A DNA stretch of 48,882 bases from Gemmatimonadota bacterium (GTDB lineage Bacteria > Latescibacterota > UBA2968 > UBA8231), in assembly GCA_018673255.1 (NCBI GenBank), contig JABHDC010000211.1:1-48882 (forward strand), in the 5' to 3' direction. Shown here one piece after another: positions 18,701 to 27,400 of the stretch (positions within the stretch are counted from its first letter, which is position 1; every line of letters starts with the position of its first letter). A program made the translations under genes and the position numbers. A model generated the notes under the pieces. It worked only from the letters and a program-made list of their open reading frames with translations, was not told the origin of the DNA and searched no databases.

Positions 18701-19828
18701 CAGGTTCAGCAGACCACCGGAGTCAAAGACAATCGCATCCTCTGCCAGAGAATTGCCCACAATGGGACCCAGTCTCTCGATCACCGGTTGATGCCGGATC
18801 TGCAGGGCCCGACTCCGTCCCAGGGGGATCCGACCCGTTACATCAGACACGACATATAGCCAGTAGGTGTCAGCCGGCAGATCGCGTGTCAGAAGTTGTG
18901 TGGGAGAGCCTGTACCCTCCGTCTCACCATAGACCGTCTCGTCGCTGACGATCCGTGCTTCCGTCGCCACGTCCGCCCCCACACCGGTCAGATCGCCCTG
19001 TGTGGCAAAGAAGAAGCGGTAGGGCGTGTCATTGGCGTCATCCCCGTCACCGTGACCGGCGCGCCGATTCGGATGCGCCTGCCCCCCGTCGAAGACGAGA
19101 TCGGGCAGATCCAGCACGAGCACGGACGGTGAAGCGGGATAGACGGTGCCGCGCGCAGAGGTCAGGGTGTCTGCACCGGAGGACAGTGGTGCTGCCAGAT
19201 CGACGATGCCCATCGAACCGGATGCCTGCAGATCGCCAACGTCAACAAACTGAACCACCGGGGCCTGCGTCCCCGACAGATCTGATTCACGAGCGTCGGC
19301 GAACTCGATCGGTCCATACTGAGAGAATGATCCTGAAGGCGTCGCTGTCGTCTGACAGGGGAACTGAATGTATACCTGCCCTCCTGCGGCAGCCGCTGAC
19401 TGCGTCGACAGGACGATGACATTCGCCGAAGTCGCCGTGGCTGCCTCGAACCGGGGCAACTCAAAATCCACCGCGCGGTAGACGACGCGGACCTCATCGA
19501 ACAACGCACCGTCACCATCTGCGTCGTGTAGAGCCAGAACGGCGGGCAACCCGATGCGTATCGCCTCGGACGAGGCCTCGTCATCGTGGCCCAGGGTAAT
19601 TCGCAACTGCTGCCAGTAGAGACCCTCGCCGACATTCCCCAGCGGCACACGGGCTAATGCACTCGGCTCGATCTGAGCCGACTGCGCCGAGGCGGGCATG
19701 TGGGTCAGGAGCCCCAACCCCATGAACAATCCCACCCACGGCAGGATCTTCATACGCAGAACGCGCCCGATCGGGGTGTGTCCCACTGTGGTTTGGCCCA
19801 CGATATGTGTCAGGACGGCTGGAAACAT
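15755..19828 (-). CDS. giant secreted protein C: cohesin-like, dockerin and sorting domain (paralogue of E)
   Basis: The protein has 1357 aa from the ATG at 19828, which has AAGGA four bases upstream; an internal ATG at 19753 would give a shorter, more typical signal peptide (MKILPWVGLFMGLGLLTHMP) but has no visible ribosome-binding site. The N-terminal 750 residues are beta-rich and repetitive, with recurring DYYxYAV and VRHxPxL motifs and no known family. Then come a cohesin-like domain near 776, a carboxypeptidase-regulatory-like domain near 938, a dockerin at about 1046-1112 in which the first loop is degenerate and the second is good (DITGDGAINIRD), a second cohesin-like domain near 1130 and the sorting domain from YPNPFNPATT near 1268 to RPMLLLK. 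It is a full-length paralogue of protein E. The stop is 3 nt from the start of gene B. Surface structural role inferred. Confidence 0.86.
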   Translation of the reverse strand: MFPAVLTHIVGQTTVGHTPIGRVLRMKILPWVGLFMGLGLLTHMPASAQSAQIEPSALARVPLGNVGEGLYWQQLRITLGHDDEASSEAIRIGLPAVLALHDADGDGALFDEVRVVYRAVDFELPRFEAATATSANVIVLSTQSAAAAGGQVYIQFPCQTTATPSGSFSQYGPIEFADARESDLSGTQAPVVQFVDVGDLQASGSMGIVDLAAPLSSGADTLTSARGTVYPASPSVLVLDLPDLVFDGGQAHPNRRAGHGDGDDANDTPYRFFFATQGDLTGVGADVATEARIVSDETVYGETEGTGSPTQLLTRDLPADTYWLYVVSDVTGRIPLGRSRALQIRHQPVIERLGPIVGNSLAEDAIVFDSGGLLNLAGVADGDGPRRLVIDLETVDHDDAARVHLFYGSDPNLGPADVLFTDVSTVSLNGATAITTPGGLSEETRRFDWSTTSPVVPEGDYYVYAVAAGGTEANVDRSDHQVLVRHAPFLRLDDLDDLTSGQSILTGGRRPQRYLTLGWGLSGTDGDADADDAATIALYLSPSADHAVPGGSAAIQLDADAFLIANGLSEDEDERESNQFVWDLWSLAEGSFVPVAGQDYYLYGTIDDGDLSRLTRMGDGAQPTVLRFEHPPALRPMQPSTPITIGAGQSARVSWQDMDLDTDARLRIVLSAEDHGDTTNYSNVVSGLAYVINSTDGFALTAVDVEADLSEDDSTDTYDLRTDHLQRGPNTSSAPQPGTYHVYLSITDTGTFGTETRAWRAPGTLTLSGPATQPTRKVFSLLPENFTIGTGGDPQRVDVVVDAFDQTVDLVLITLRLDAAIFDVVDQDPLREGVQPFSVRPGFSDSKLVTNSAVVTSDGSLVLTCEYFDPAPAGMPTLAGDRALVAMEVFAVAGEGTSELELLSDPGQDQPSQLERNGAIVVTPSAQPLATARLIQGRGTVDGRISLEGRLDQSTNIDVAWRHWGSFLDIEDDLFAVSNDVDPDRAGVQVPVQADGSFQVSQAPTGRLDLHVRHDGYLEGRVAGLEIHPGGILTSIRPTTIVGDTLLLGGDVAGYLNPAGVSIPDNEVTLADWDFVASLFDRPLDEAPDSVRADITGDGAINIRDLTLVGANYLRRGPAPVYRRAVQRQPIRVELSLSGSQIAAGDTLEATLVATSWFGVRSAEAALGYDPAHWSLVDVATVDRALVAQRHHDWGSRWGVTRLGTGDLNEGDSPLRWRWVARVEAPEAPRIADILLLDAQHLMVPLETGVVSAIQGDVSLPVDFGLRSNYPNPFNPATTIRFDVPAAAGDRVGVSLDIYNAMGQRLIRLVQEALPAGRHVVTWNGRDRHGQRVASGVYYAHLRAGLEIETRPMLLLK

Positions 19829-20005
19829 TTTTCCTTACCGACGCTCAGGCTCTTCCCGGATGATACGGACTCTCCGTACCTGGTTGGGTGATGCCCCCTG
19901 CTCCCCGGAGACCGGTTTCAGGGATGCGAGCCACTTCATATTTATGCAACGACGCCTGTGCGCGCCGGATTCCAACGATCTGTTGAGCAAACACCGGGCC
20001 ATCTC
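19829..20005 (-). other. 177-nt spacer between the duplicated giant-gene modules
   Basis: This gap separates genes D and C. It holds a short perfect inverted repeat at 19864-19878 (TACGGA, three bases, TCCGTA) and an A/T patch near 19935-19945, but no promoter with two recognisable boxes and no intrinsic terminator. The purine-rich AAGGA next to the ATG at 19828 is the likely ribosome-binding site for gene C. An internal promoter or a processing site is possible. Confidence 0.4.
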
Positions 20006-23000
20006 CTACCTCACCAACAGGATCTTCTGCGAATCGCGACGAATCGGCGTCCAGATATCCACCAGATACACCCCGCTACCCACTGCCCTGCCTTGGGCAT
20101 CCAGCCCATCCCAGATCAGGGCGCCCGGCCCGCCGGCGCGATCCATCTGCCATTCACGGACCCGTTGTCCGAGGGGGCCATAGATGACCAACGAGAGGTC
20201 TCCACCTCCATCAGGCATGGTGTATTGGAGGGTCACCTGCGCATTGAAGGGATTCGGGTATGCATTGACCGATGGCAGCGACCTAGCGACTGCTTCAGAA
20301 GCGACCACCCGATACAGGCCGGATTGTGTCACAACCCCCGTTACACCGGCCGGCTCGTCAAGCTGGTAGGATGGGATGGGAACCCAGTTCCCTGCCGTCA
20401 GCCACTGCAATCCACCGATGGTTGCGGTGCGACCCGCAGGGCCGGCCCAGGCCGGACTGGATGCGTGGGAGATGGACAGCCTGACGCCGGTAGCCTGCAA
20501 CCGTGGCGACAACTCGAGACGGTAACCCTCCACCTCGGGGCAGATCAGAATGCCGCCACGCGAACCCGCGGCAATGTCGACTGAGGCCAGGCCGTCTTCG
20601 GTGACGATTCGACTTCCATTTCCTCCTGAATACGATACCGCAATCGACTGTCTAACAATACTTTGCGAGCTTCCAACTCGAGATATTGCCTCGATCTGGA
20701 ATCGGTGAGTGCCCTCGGACAGCGGCAGATGCGCCGACCCGGTCGGCGATAGCCTGACACCCACGCCATCGATCGACAAGGACGCCTCGGCCTGCGGTGC
20801 CGCCTCGACCTTGAGCAGCAGACCCTCCTCTTCCAACTGGATCTCAAGCGTCGGCGGCGGTACCGGTCGAATGCTGATCGACGTGATGGCACTTTGGGCC
20901 GATCCGTCACCATCCTGCGCCTGAATCCAGAGGGTTGCCGAGGCAAAGGCAGTGACGATGACAGAGTCCGCTGACAGGGTGACCGTGCCCGAACCACCCA
21001 GAATCCTGGCCTGCCACTGGAGCCCCTGCATGATATCTGGGTCCAGGTCATCTGCATCCGAGCCACTTCCCTCGATCAGGGAGGCCAGGGCCAGAGAAGT
21101 CGACTCCCCCGCCCACGGCGAAACAATGGAGGGGGCAAGTAGTCGCCAGACAGCTGGCTGTGCTTCTCCCTGGCCCGATCCCGTCGCCCCGCTGTCGGCT
21201 GCCACGGGTTCGGTCTGGTTCGGTTCACTCAGGAGGCGGATGGTCAGAATCGATGTTGCCACAGCCAGACCGCTTCCCAGTCGGGCCTCGACATGGACCT
21301 GCCCCGGCTGCTCGGCAACCACCGTGAGTCGGCGGGCCGACGTGTCCCAGGCGGCGGTGATCCCACTGCCCACCTGGCGCACATGCCATTCGGGTGGCAC
21401 CAGCAGATCCGGCGCCTGCGCATCAAGCGACAGTCGGGCCACGACACCCGGCGTCAACTCAGCCTGCCAGGAAGAGACGACAACAACCGGCGCGTCGATG
21501 CGGACGATGATCTGCATATCCTCAACACGAGCCGCAGTCGTGGCCCGCAGGCGCAGGACCTGCCGGCCAGGCAGGGCCTGCCGGGCATCGACGATCAGGC
21601 TGTCCAAGGGACCGATCTGAGTCGGAAGTTGTCCCGCATCGACGATCTGCCACCCCACCGGACCGTCTGCCTCACTGACCAGATCACCCATGGCCAGCAG
21701 TGCGTGTCGGCTGCCTGCAACCAGATGCAGATCGGGAACCGTCGTCAGGGACAGGGCAGGTAGAGGGATGATCTCCACTTGAAGGACCACAAGAATCTGT
21801 TCGAGGTCGGCAACGGCAACCAGTTGAAAACTCTGGGTCCCGGGGCCCGAATCATCGGCGACCTGCACAGTGAGCTGTCCCCCTTCAACCGTAAGGATAC
21901 CGGTTGCCGACGGCGTCTGGATCTCCCATCGGGTGACCTGGCCATCCAGGACCCATGTGGCCAGATCCAGTTCGACCCGATCTCCGGGGCTCATCGTCAG
22001 TGGCGCCGGTGCCTGGATCCGCAGTGTCTGGCTCTCACCGGGTCCAACCACGACGCGCAACAGTCTCGAGGCCTGCGTGGTCCCGTCCGTCGCCGTCAGC
22101 CGCAGAGCCTCTTCGCCGACCTGCGTGGCCTTCGCTTTCAGAAGTAGAACACCCTCTTCGATATGTGTCGTCACCAGCTGGGCAGGGCCGATCTCCCAGT
22201 GCACGTTCCCACTGGCGTCGAGGGCGTAGGAGGAGAGGTCGAGTTCATGTGTTGCCCCTTGAGTGAGGCGAATGGCCGGGATCTGGCTGATGCTCAGCCG
22301 CGCCGGCGCAGCCTCGAGCTGGATCTGCAGAGAAGCCGAGACTCGCTGCTGTGCTACATACACATGGATCATCACCTCGTCATCGCCTGCGGCCGTGATG
22401 GGTGCGGTCAGCCGCAGAGTACCAGTCTCATCGACATGGGCCTGCACCCATTCTCCTCCACTGACAGCCCACAGGACATCGCTGACGGCGACCCCTTCGA
22501 GCAGATCACCCAGTTTCATGTCAATGCCCGTACCGGCAACGAGAGTGATCCTGGGCGGCAGATTCAGCATCACGAGGTCGGCGAGGCCCTGGGCGCTCGG
22601 ATTGTCGTTTTCCGGTGTCCTCACGGTATCTGGCGACCCAACGCCTGCATCAGGCCCCTCGACCTCACCAGTCGGTGACGATGGTTCCGGATCCACCGGG
22701 GGATCAACGAAGTCGCTCTCAAGGTCATCGACTGGATCGTCAACCGGCCCATCTGTGATCACTTCGACGGGCAGGATCGTCGATGACGTATTCCCGCCCG
22801 AATCCGATACCAACAGGCGGACCCAGCCGCTGCCGGCTGCCAGCGCCTCGACACCGATCCCATCCGTTGTCAGCCAGACCGACACATTCCCGGATCCCTC
22901 GATGATTCCTTGAATCTCCCCGAGAGGGCCGTCATCGCTGAGCAGGCTGGGCCAGGTCCAATTCTGCTTCTGCCCGATGACCAGATGGGGCGTCGCCCAG

Positions 23001-24394
23001 GAAAGGAATCTCGGGCCGTGTGCCTGAGCCACCACGTGCACATCCAGAGAGAATTGCCAGTTGCCGCCGTCCGAATCAGCCACGTCGAGGAGGACGACGC
23101 CTTCCCCTGCCCGTTGGCCCTCGAATCGGAGTCGGCCATCCTGCACTTCGGCTGTGATCATCTCGTCGCCATGGACCCCGACAGAAAGCCTGCTGATGTC
23201 ATCGTCGATGTCGTAGATGAGATCTGCCAGATAGGGTCCCCAACTGGGCGTGCCGACCATCGCCACCAGCGCGGCAATGCCGGTGGTCAGTTCCGGGGGA
23301 TCATCCACAGGCGCCACCGTGACCAGGGCCTGCATGGAGTCGATGAGGACAGACTTGTCATCCAACAGTCGAAGTGTCAGACGGGAGAGACCCGACCAGT
23401 CCGGGGCGCCGGCGACGCTCCAGCCATCGGCCCCGGAGCCGATCGTGAGTCCCGCGTCGGCTGCCAGCAACAGTCGATGGCCGACGGGTGCCCGGGCAGA
23501 GACGACGTCGCCAAGCAGGTGAGGCATATCATCCTCCTGCAGTGTCACCGGCCCCAGCGCCAGCAGAGGCGCACCGGCCGACACAGTGACACGGAAACTG
23601 CCTTTCAGGACTTCTCCGTCGTCATCCACAGCACGGTAGGTGATCTCAGCCTCACCCGATACGCGCGGTCGGGCCTGAATCTGCAGCTGGCCATCGTCGG
23701 CCGTCGTCGACAGGAGGTGGTGCGCATCGTGGTCGATCGACCATCGCAGCCCGTCTCCCGGATGAATGCGAGACAGAGGCCTGTGCCACGGATGTTGCGC
23801 GTCCAGGGCGAGGTCTTCCACGGGAACGAAACCCTCTGCCAGTATCTGCAGCAGGATGCCTGTTCCCTGAAGGTGAATGAACTGCTCCCTTCCCGGATGC
23901 CCGAGCTCTGTGAACACGGGTCCATCCTGCCCCCCCTGAACGAGGCGAATGCGGGTGGTATTGGTGGGACGGATGACCCGCCACCGAATCTTCGCCAGCA
24001 CCTGCTGGCCCGAGATCACCTGACGATCGCCCGATCGCTGGCCGGTGACCAGCACGATCCGGGCCCGTGCATCGTCTGCTTCGTTGTAGAGGACGTCATT
24101 CGTGTACACGCCGCCCGCCAGGCCGGATGTTACGGCGAATGGTTGGCTTGCAACTGACGGCCCGGCATCGATGACCTCCAGATCCTGCGGATCGTATGCC
24201 AGCGACAGACCGACCGAGGTCAGGGAGCGTCCCTGGGCGTCGAGGTGGATCTCGACACTGACTGTATCACCGAGATCAGCCGTGGTCGCACTGGAGGACA
24301 CGTCGAGCCAGGCCAGTTGAGCCGTCGCAGTTGTGGCCAGCGACAGCAATAGCAGGATGGCTCGGAGGGAGTGTAGGTATCGTTGGCCGGTCAT
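20006..24394 (-). CDS. giant secreted protein D: cohesin-like + Ig/cadherin-like repeats + sorting domain
   Basis: The protein has 1462 aa, a signal peptide ending at TATAQ (about residue 26) and a good ribosome-binding site (AGGT, eight bases from the ATG). A cohesin-like domain occupies about 30-165 (ADLGDTVSVEIHL, LSLAYDPQDLEV). Tandem Ig/cadherin-like repeats follow on both sides of a Pro/Asp-rich linker at about 545-600 (PVDDPVDDLESDFVDPP), which probably acts as a flexible hinge or spacer between two rods. A domain ending QSGLYRVV precedes the sorting domain, from AYPNPFNA near 1377 to SQKILLVR. No enzyme motif and no dockerin are seen. Architecture equals that of protein B. It starts 21 nt after gene E. 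A long surface rod or adhesin is the most natural reading; its ligand is unknown. Confidence 0.86.
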   Translation of the reverse strand: MTGQRYLHSLRAILLLLSLATTATAQLAWLDVSSSATTADLGDTVSVEIHLDAQGRSLTSVGLSLAYDPQDLEVIDAGPSVASQPFAVTSGLAGGVYTNDVLYNEADDARARIVLVTGQRSGDRQVISGQQVLAKIRWRVIRPTNTTRIRLVQGGQDGPVFTELGHPGREQFIHLQGTGILLQILAEGFVPVEDLALDAQHPWHRPLSRIHPGDGLRWSIDHDAHHLLSTTADDGQLQIQARPRVSGEAEITYRAVDDDGEVLKGSFRVTVSAGAPLLALGPVTLQEDDMPHLLGDVVSARAPVGHRLLLAADAGLTIGSGADGWSVAGAPDWSGLSRLTLRLLDDKSVLIDSMQALVTVAPVDDPPELTTGIAALVAMVGTPSWGPYLADLIYDIDDDISRLSVGVHGDEMITAEVQDGRLRFEGQRAGEGVVLLDVADSDGGNWQFSLDVHVVAQAHGPRFLSWATPHLVIGQKQNWTWPSLLSDDGPLGEIQGIIEGSGNVSVWLTTDGIGVEALAAGSGWVRLLVSDSGGNTSSTILPVEVITDGPVDDPVDDLESDFVDPPVDPEPSSPTGEVEGPDAGVGSPDTVRTPENDNPSAQGLADLVMLNLPPRITLVAGTGIDMKLGDLLEGVAVSDVLWAVSGGEWVQAHVDETGTLRLTAPITAAGDDEVMIHVYVAQQRVSASLQIQLEAAPARLSISQIPAIRLTQGATHELDLSSYALDASGNVHWEIGPAQLVTTHIEEGVLLLKAKATQVGEEALRLTATDGTTQASRLLRVVVGPGESQTLRIQAPAPLTMSPGDRVELDLATWVLDGQVTRWEIQTPSATGILTVEGGQLTVQVADDSGPGTQSFQLVAVADLEQILVVLQVEIIPLPALSLTTVPDLHLVAGSRHALLAMGDLVSEADGPVGWQIVDAGQLPTQIGPLDSLIVDARQALPGRQVLRLRATTAARVEDMQIIVRIDAPVVVVSSWQAELTPGVVARLSLDAQAPDLLVPPEWHVRQVGSGITAAWDTSARRLTVVAEQPGQVHVEARLGSGLAVATSILTIRLLSEPNQTEPVAADSGATGSGQGEAQPAVWRLLAPSIVSPWAGESTSLALASLIEGSGSDADDLDPDIMQGLQWQARILGGSGTVTLSADSVIVTAFASATLWIQAQDGDGSAQSAITSISIRPVPPPTLEIQLEEEGLLLKVEAAPQAEASLSIDGVGVRLSPTGSAHLPLSEGTHRFQIEAISRVGSSQSIVRQSIAVSYSGGNGSRIVTEDGLASVDIAAGSRGGILICPEVEGYRLELSPRLQATGVRLSISHASSPAWAGPAGRTATIGGLQWLTAGNWVPIPSYQLDEPAGVTGVVTQSGLYRVVASEAVARSLPSVNAYPNPFNAQVTLQYTMPDGGGDLSLVIYGPLGQRVREWQMDRAGGPGALIWDGLDAQGRAVGSGVYLVDIWTPIRRDSQKILLVR

Positions 24395-24415
24395 GTGGGC
24401 GACCTGGCGCCAGAC

Positions 24416-27400
24416 TCAGCGCAGCAGGAGCATCTTGCGATCAGCCTGCCACCCGGTGCCAGCAAGGCGGGCAAAGTAGGTACCGGAGCCGACCCGGTGT
24501 CCCTTCGCGTCACGACCATCCCAGTACATGGTGTGGACACCTGCCGGCAACGTGTCGTGGAGGAGCGTGCGAATCACCTGGCCCGTCGCGTCGAAGATGA
24601 CGAGGTGAACCGCATCGCTGCGGAGCAAGTCGATGCGCAGTGTCGTGTTGGGATTGAAGGGATTGGGGTAATTCTGGCCCAGGGCGAATGAGGTCGGCTC
24701 CTGCGACGACTGCCAGACAACGCTGTGTCGCTGATCCCCCTCACCGATGATGTCGGCCATCAGGAGGCGAACGCTTTCACCGGTTGCAGCAGCTTCGCCC
24801 CCAGCAGGCTCCAGCAGGAGCTGGGCCAGACTACCGGAGCTCGCATTCGCAGCCCGCACGCCCAGATGGGCAGCGCCGATATCGACGAACCCCAGATCGT
24901 CGCGATAGGCATGGATCGCCTCACCCGGTCGCTGCCAGTCACCGGGTTGGTGATCGCGGATTCGCCAGCGGGTCGGATCATACGCCACGCGCACGCCATA
25001 GGCCCGCATGCCGGCCAGGCCATCTGCGTCAACGCGAACCCGCATGGTCCCGTCCGGCTGCAGGTGTCGTCGCAGGACAATCTCCGGCACACCCTCACCT
25101 GCCCGCCGGTAGGAGGGCTCGACGCCGCGCAGATCGAAATTGGCGGCAACCATATTCAGATCCTCGACCCAGACCAGGCTGTCGCCATTGACATCCGCCA
25201 GGGCTCCGGCATGCGATGCAGTCGTTGTCACACCGAAGTAGGAGGTCACGAAGTCCACGTCGAGCTGGTCTACCTCGTTGTCCGGGCCGGCTACATCAGC
25301 CGTGTCGACCCAGCCGGTGACATCACCACCGAGAAGAAACTGGGCCTGAGACACACCGTCGCGCAGCACCGTCGGTTCGAGATCGGTGATCTCATCTCCT
25401 GGGTCCACTCGTACGACAGGCACCTGGCCATCCAGATATCGATCGACGTGCACAGCGAGGTGATAGGTACCCGAGGGCACGCTCGAGAGACTGAAATTGC
25501 CCTCTGCATCGAGGGAATCCTGCACGCCGGCTTTCGTGCTGTCCAGGTCGTTGGTCGCCTCAAAAAGCGAATCACTCACCGGTATGAAGCTGTTGCGTTC
25601 ACGCAGCGTCAGCGTCACTTCCTCCGCGTGACTCGTGCGGCCCTGCAAACGAATCTGCCCGGCTAGTGTGCCCCGGGGCCGGAATTCGATCAGTGCACCC
25701 GTCTCAGGAGCCAGTGAACCGACTTCGATGCCATTGCGATAGAAGGCCGATCGCCGCTGTTCGAGATTGTCCACCTGCAATTGCGCCGTCCCCTCCCGGT
25801 TGCGGGAGGCGAGGGTGATCGTCGCCAGTGGCTGCGTGCCGTCGAAGGCAATGCCGCTCTGCTCGAAGTACACCAGGTCCATCACCCACCGACCGGCCAG
25901 AGACGAATCCGTCGCAACCTTGACCGAGTCGAAAAGCGTCTGACCCGACAGACCGGATGCGACGGAAAAGGGCTGAACGCCGGCCATGGACGTATCCTGA
26001 TCGACGATGGTCGTGAGCAGTGTATCGACACTGAGGAAGACGGACACGACATCTACACTGAGTCCGTCTGTCTGGGGATGGATGGCGAAGCTCGTCGTGT
26101 CCCGCCAGGTCTCCATCGTACGACGTGCCGGCAGGACTTCGATCGCCGGGCGCACGAGACCGGCAGCCCCTTCGGGCAAACCATCAATGGTGATGCGTCC
26201 CTCGACACGATAGGCGACACTGCTCCCAGCAGGCGTTACGGCGGCCGAGGGGTCGAGAATGATGTAGGCGTGGTATTCACCATCCGTCAGCGGCACGGCA
26301 TCGCCGGCCGCATTGAGATGCAGCGCCGCCGGTCGGACGTCGGTGCGCGATACAGTGTCTTCACTCAGACTGGAGCCGGAGGCCAGGGATCCGTCGCTGG
26401 ACGTGGCATTCCAGATCTGTGTCCCCGCCGCTGTCTGCAGATGATCCCAGTCCAGGATCCCTGGTGTGTCCTGGGCGATCAACGCGGGCAGCAGCACGAC
26501 CCATATCCGGCCATCGTCATCGACATCGCGCGCCTCCCAGACCACCTCGAAACTGCGGCGCCCCTCGACGGCAACGGCAGTCATCGGCGCCAGGGGTGTC
26601 ACATGGGGGTCGTGGAGGAAAGAGATCGTGCGGGCGGCGCCATTGCCATCTTCCCAACGCACGAGTCGGTCCGTCCCACCACCGGAGATGACCCCGTACA
26701 GGTAGTAGGTGACATCCGGCTTCGGCACACCGCCACCTACGGGATTCTGGTAAGTCCACAGATCCCAGGCGTATTGGTTGTCCGACTGCACGCCATCGGT
26801 GGCTGCGAGACTGTCGACGATCAGATGTGTATCGAGATTCTCGTCGCCCGCAGCGGTTTCGATGGCATTGACGCCATTGGGCAGGGCGAAATGGTCGTCA
26901 TCACTGTAATAGAGATCGATCAGTGCCGTGTCGTCACGATCGATATCGCCGTCGAGACCTGCATCCTGATTCCACGTGATCGTGTGATAGCGATCGGCCT
27001 GCAATCCACCAGTGGAGATGAGGGTGTCGGTGCGTACATCAAAGACGAGCAGGGGCGAGTGCCGAACCCGGTACGTCGTATCGGATCGAGTGATGGACAG
27101 CGTCGAACCGTCAGTGATCACCGCATACAGGAAGTAGTCCCCGGCCGTAACGACGCTCGTGTCATTTGGCGCCACTTGCCAGGTCAGGGTAGAATCGACA
27201 CCCTCTTTCAAGGTCGCCGTAGAGTCCACATGAAAAGCACCGGTCAGTGCCGAGATCACGCGACTGGGAGCGGTTCCCGTGGTGGTCACCGATGAGGTGT
27301 CGAGGGTCCCTGTGGCCGAATAGAATACGCGCACCGAAGCGGAGTCATCCAGATCGACGGCTGACACGTCGATGACGAGTGCGTCTCTGGCCCCGGTCGA

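Noticed and set aside
25781..27295. Long plus-strand open frame (504 codons) antisense to giant gene E
   Set aside because: Same antisense composition; gene E is supported by its signal peptide, domains and paralogue C.
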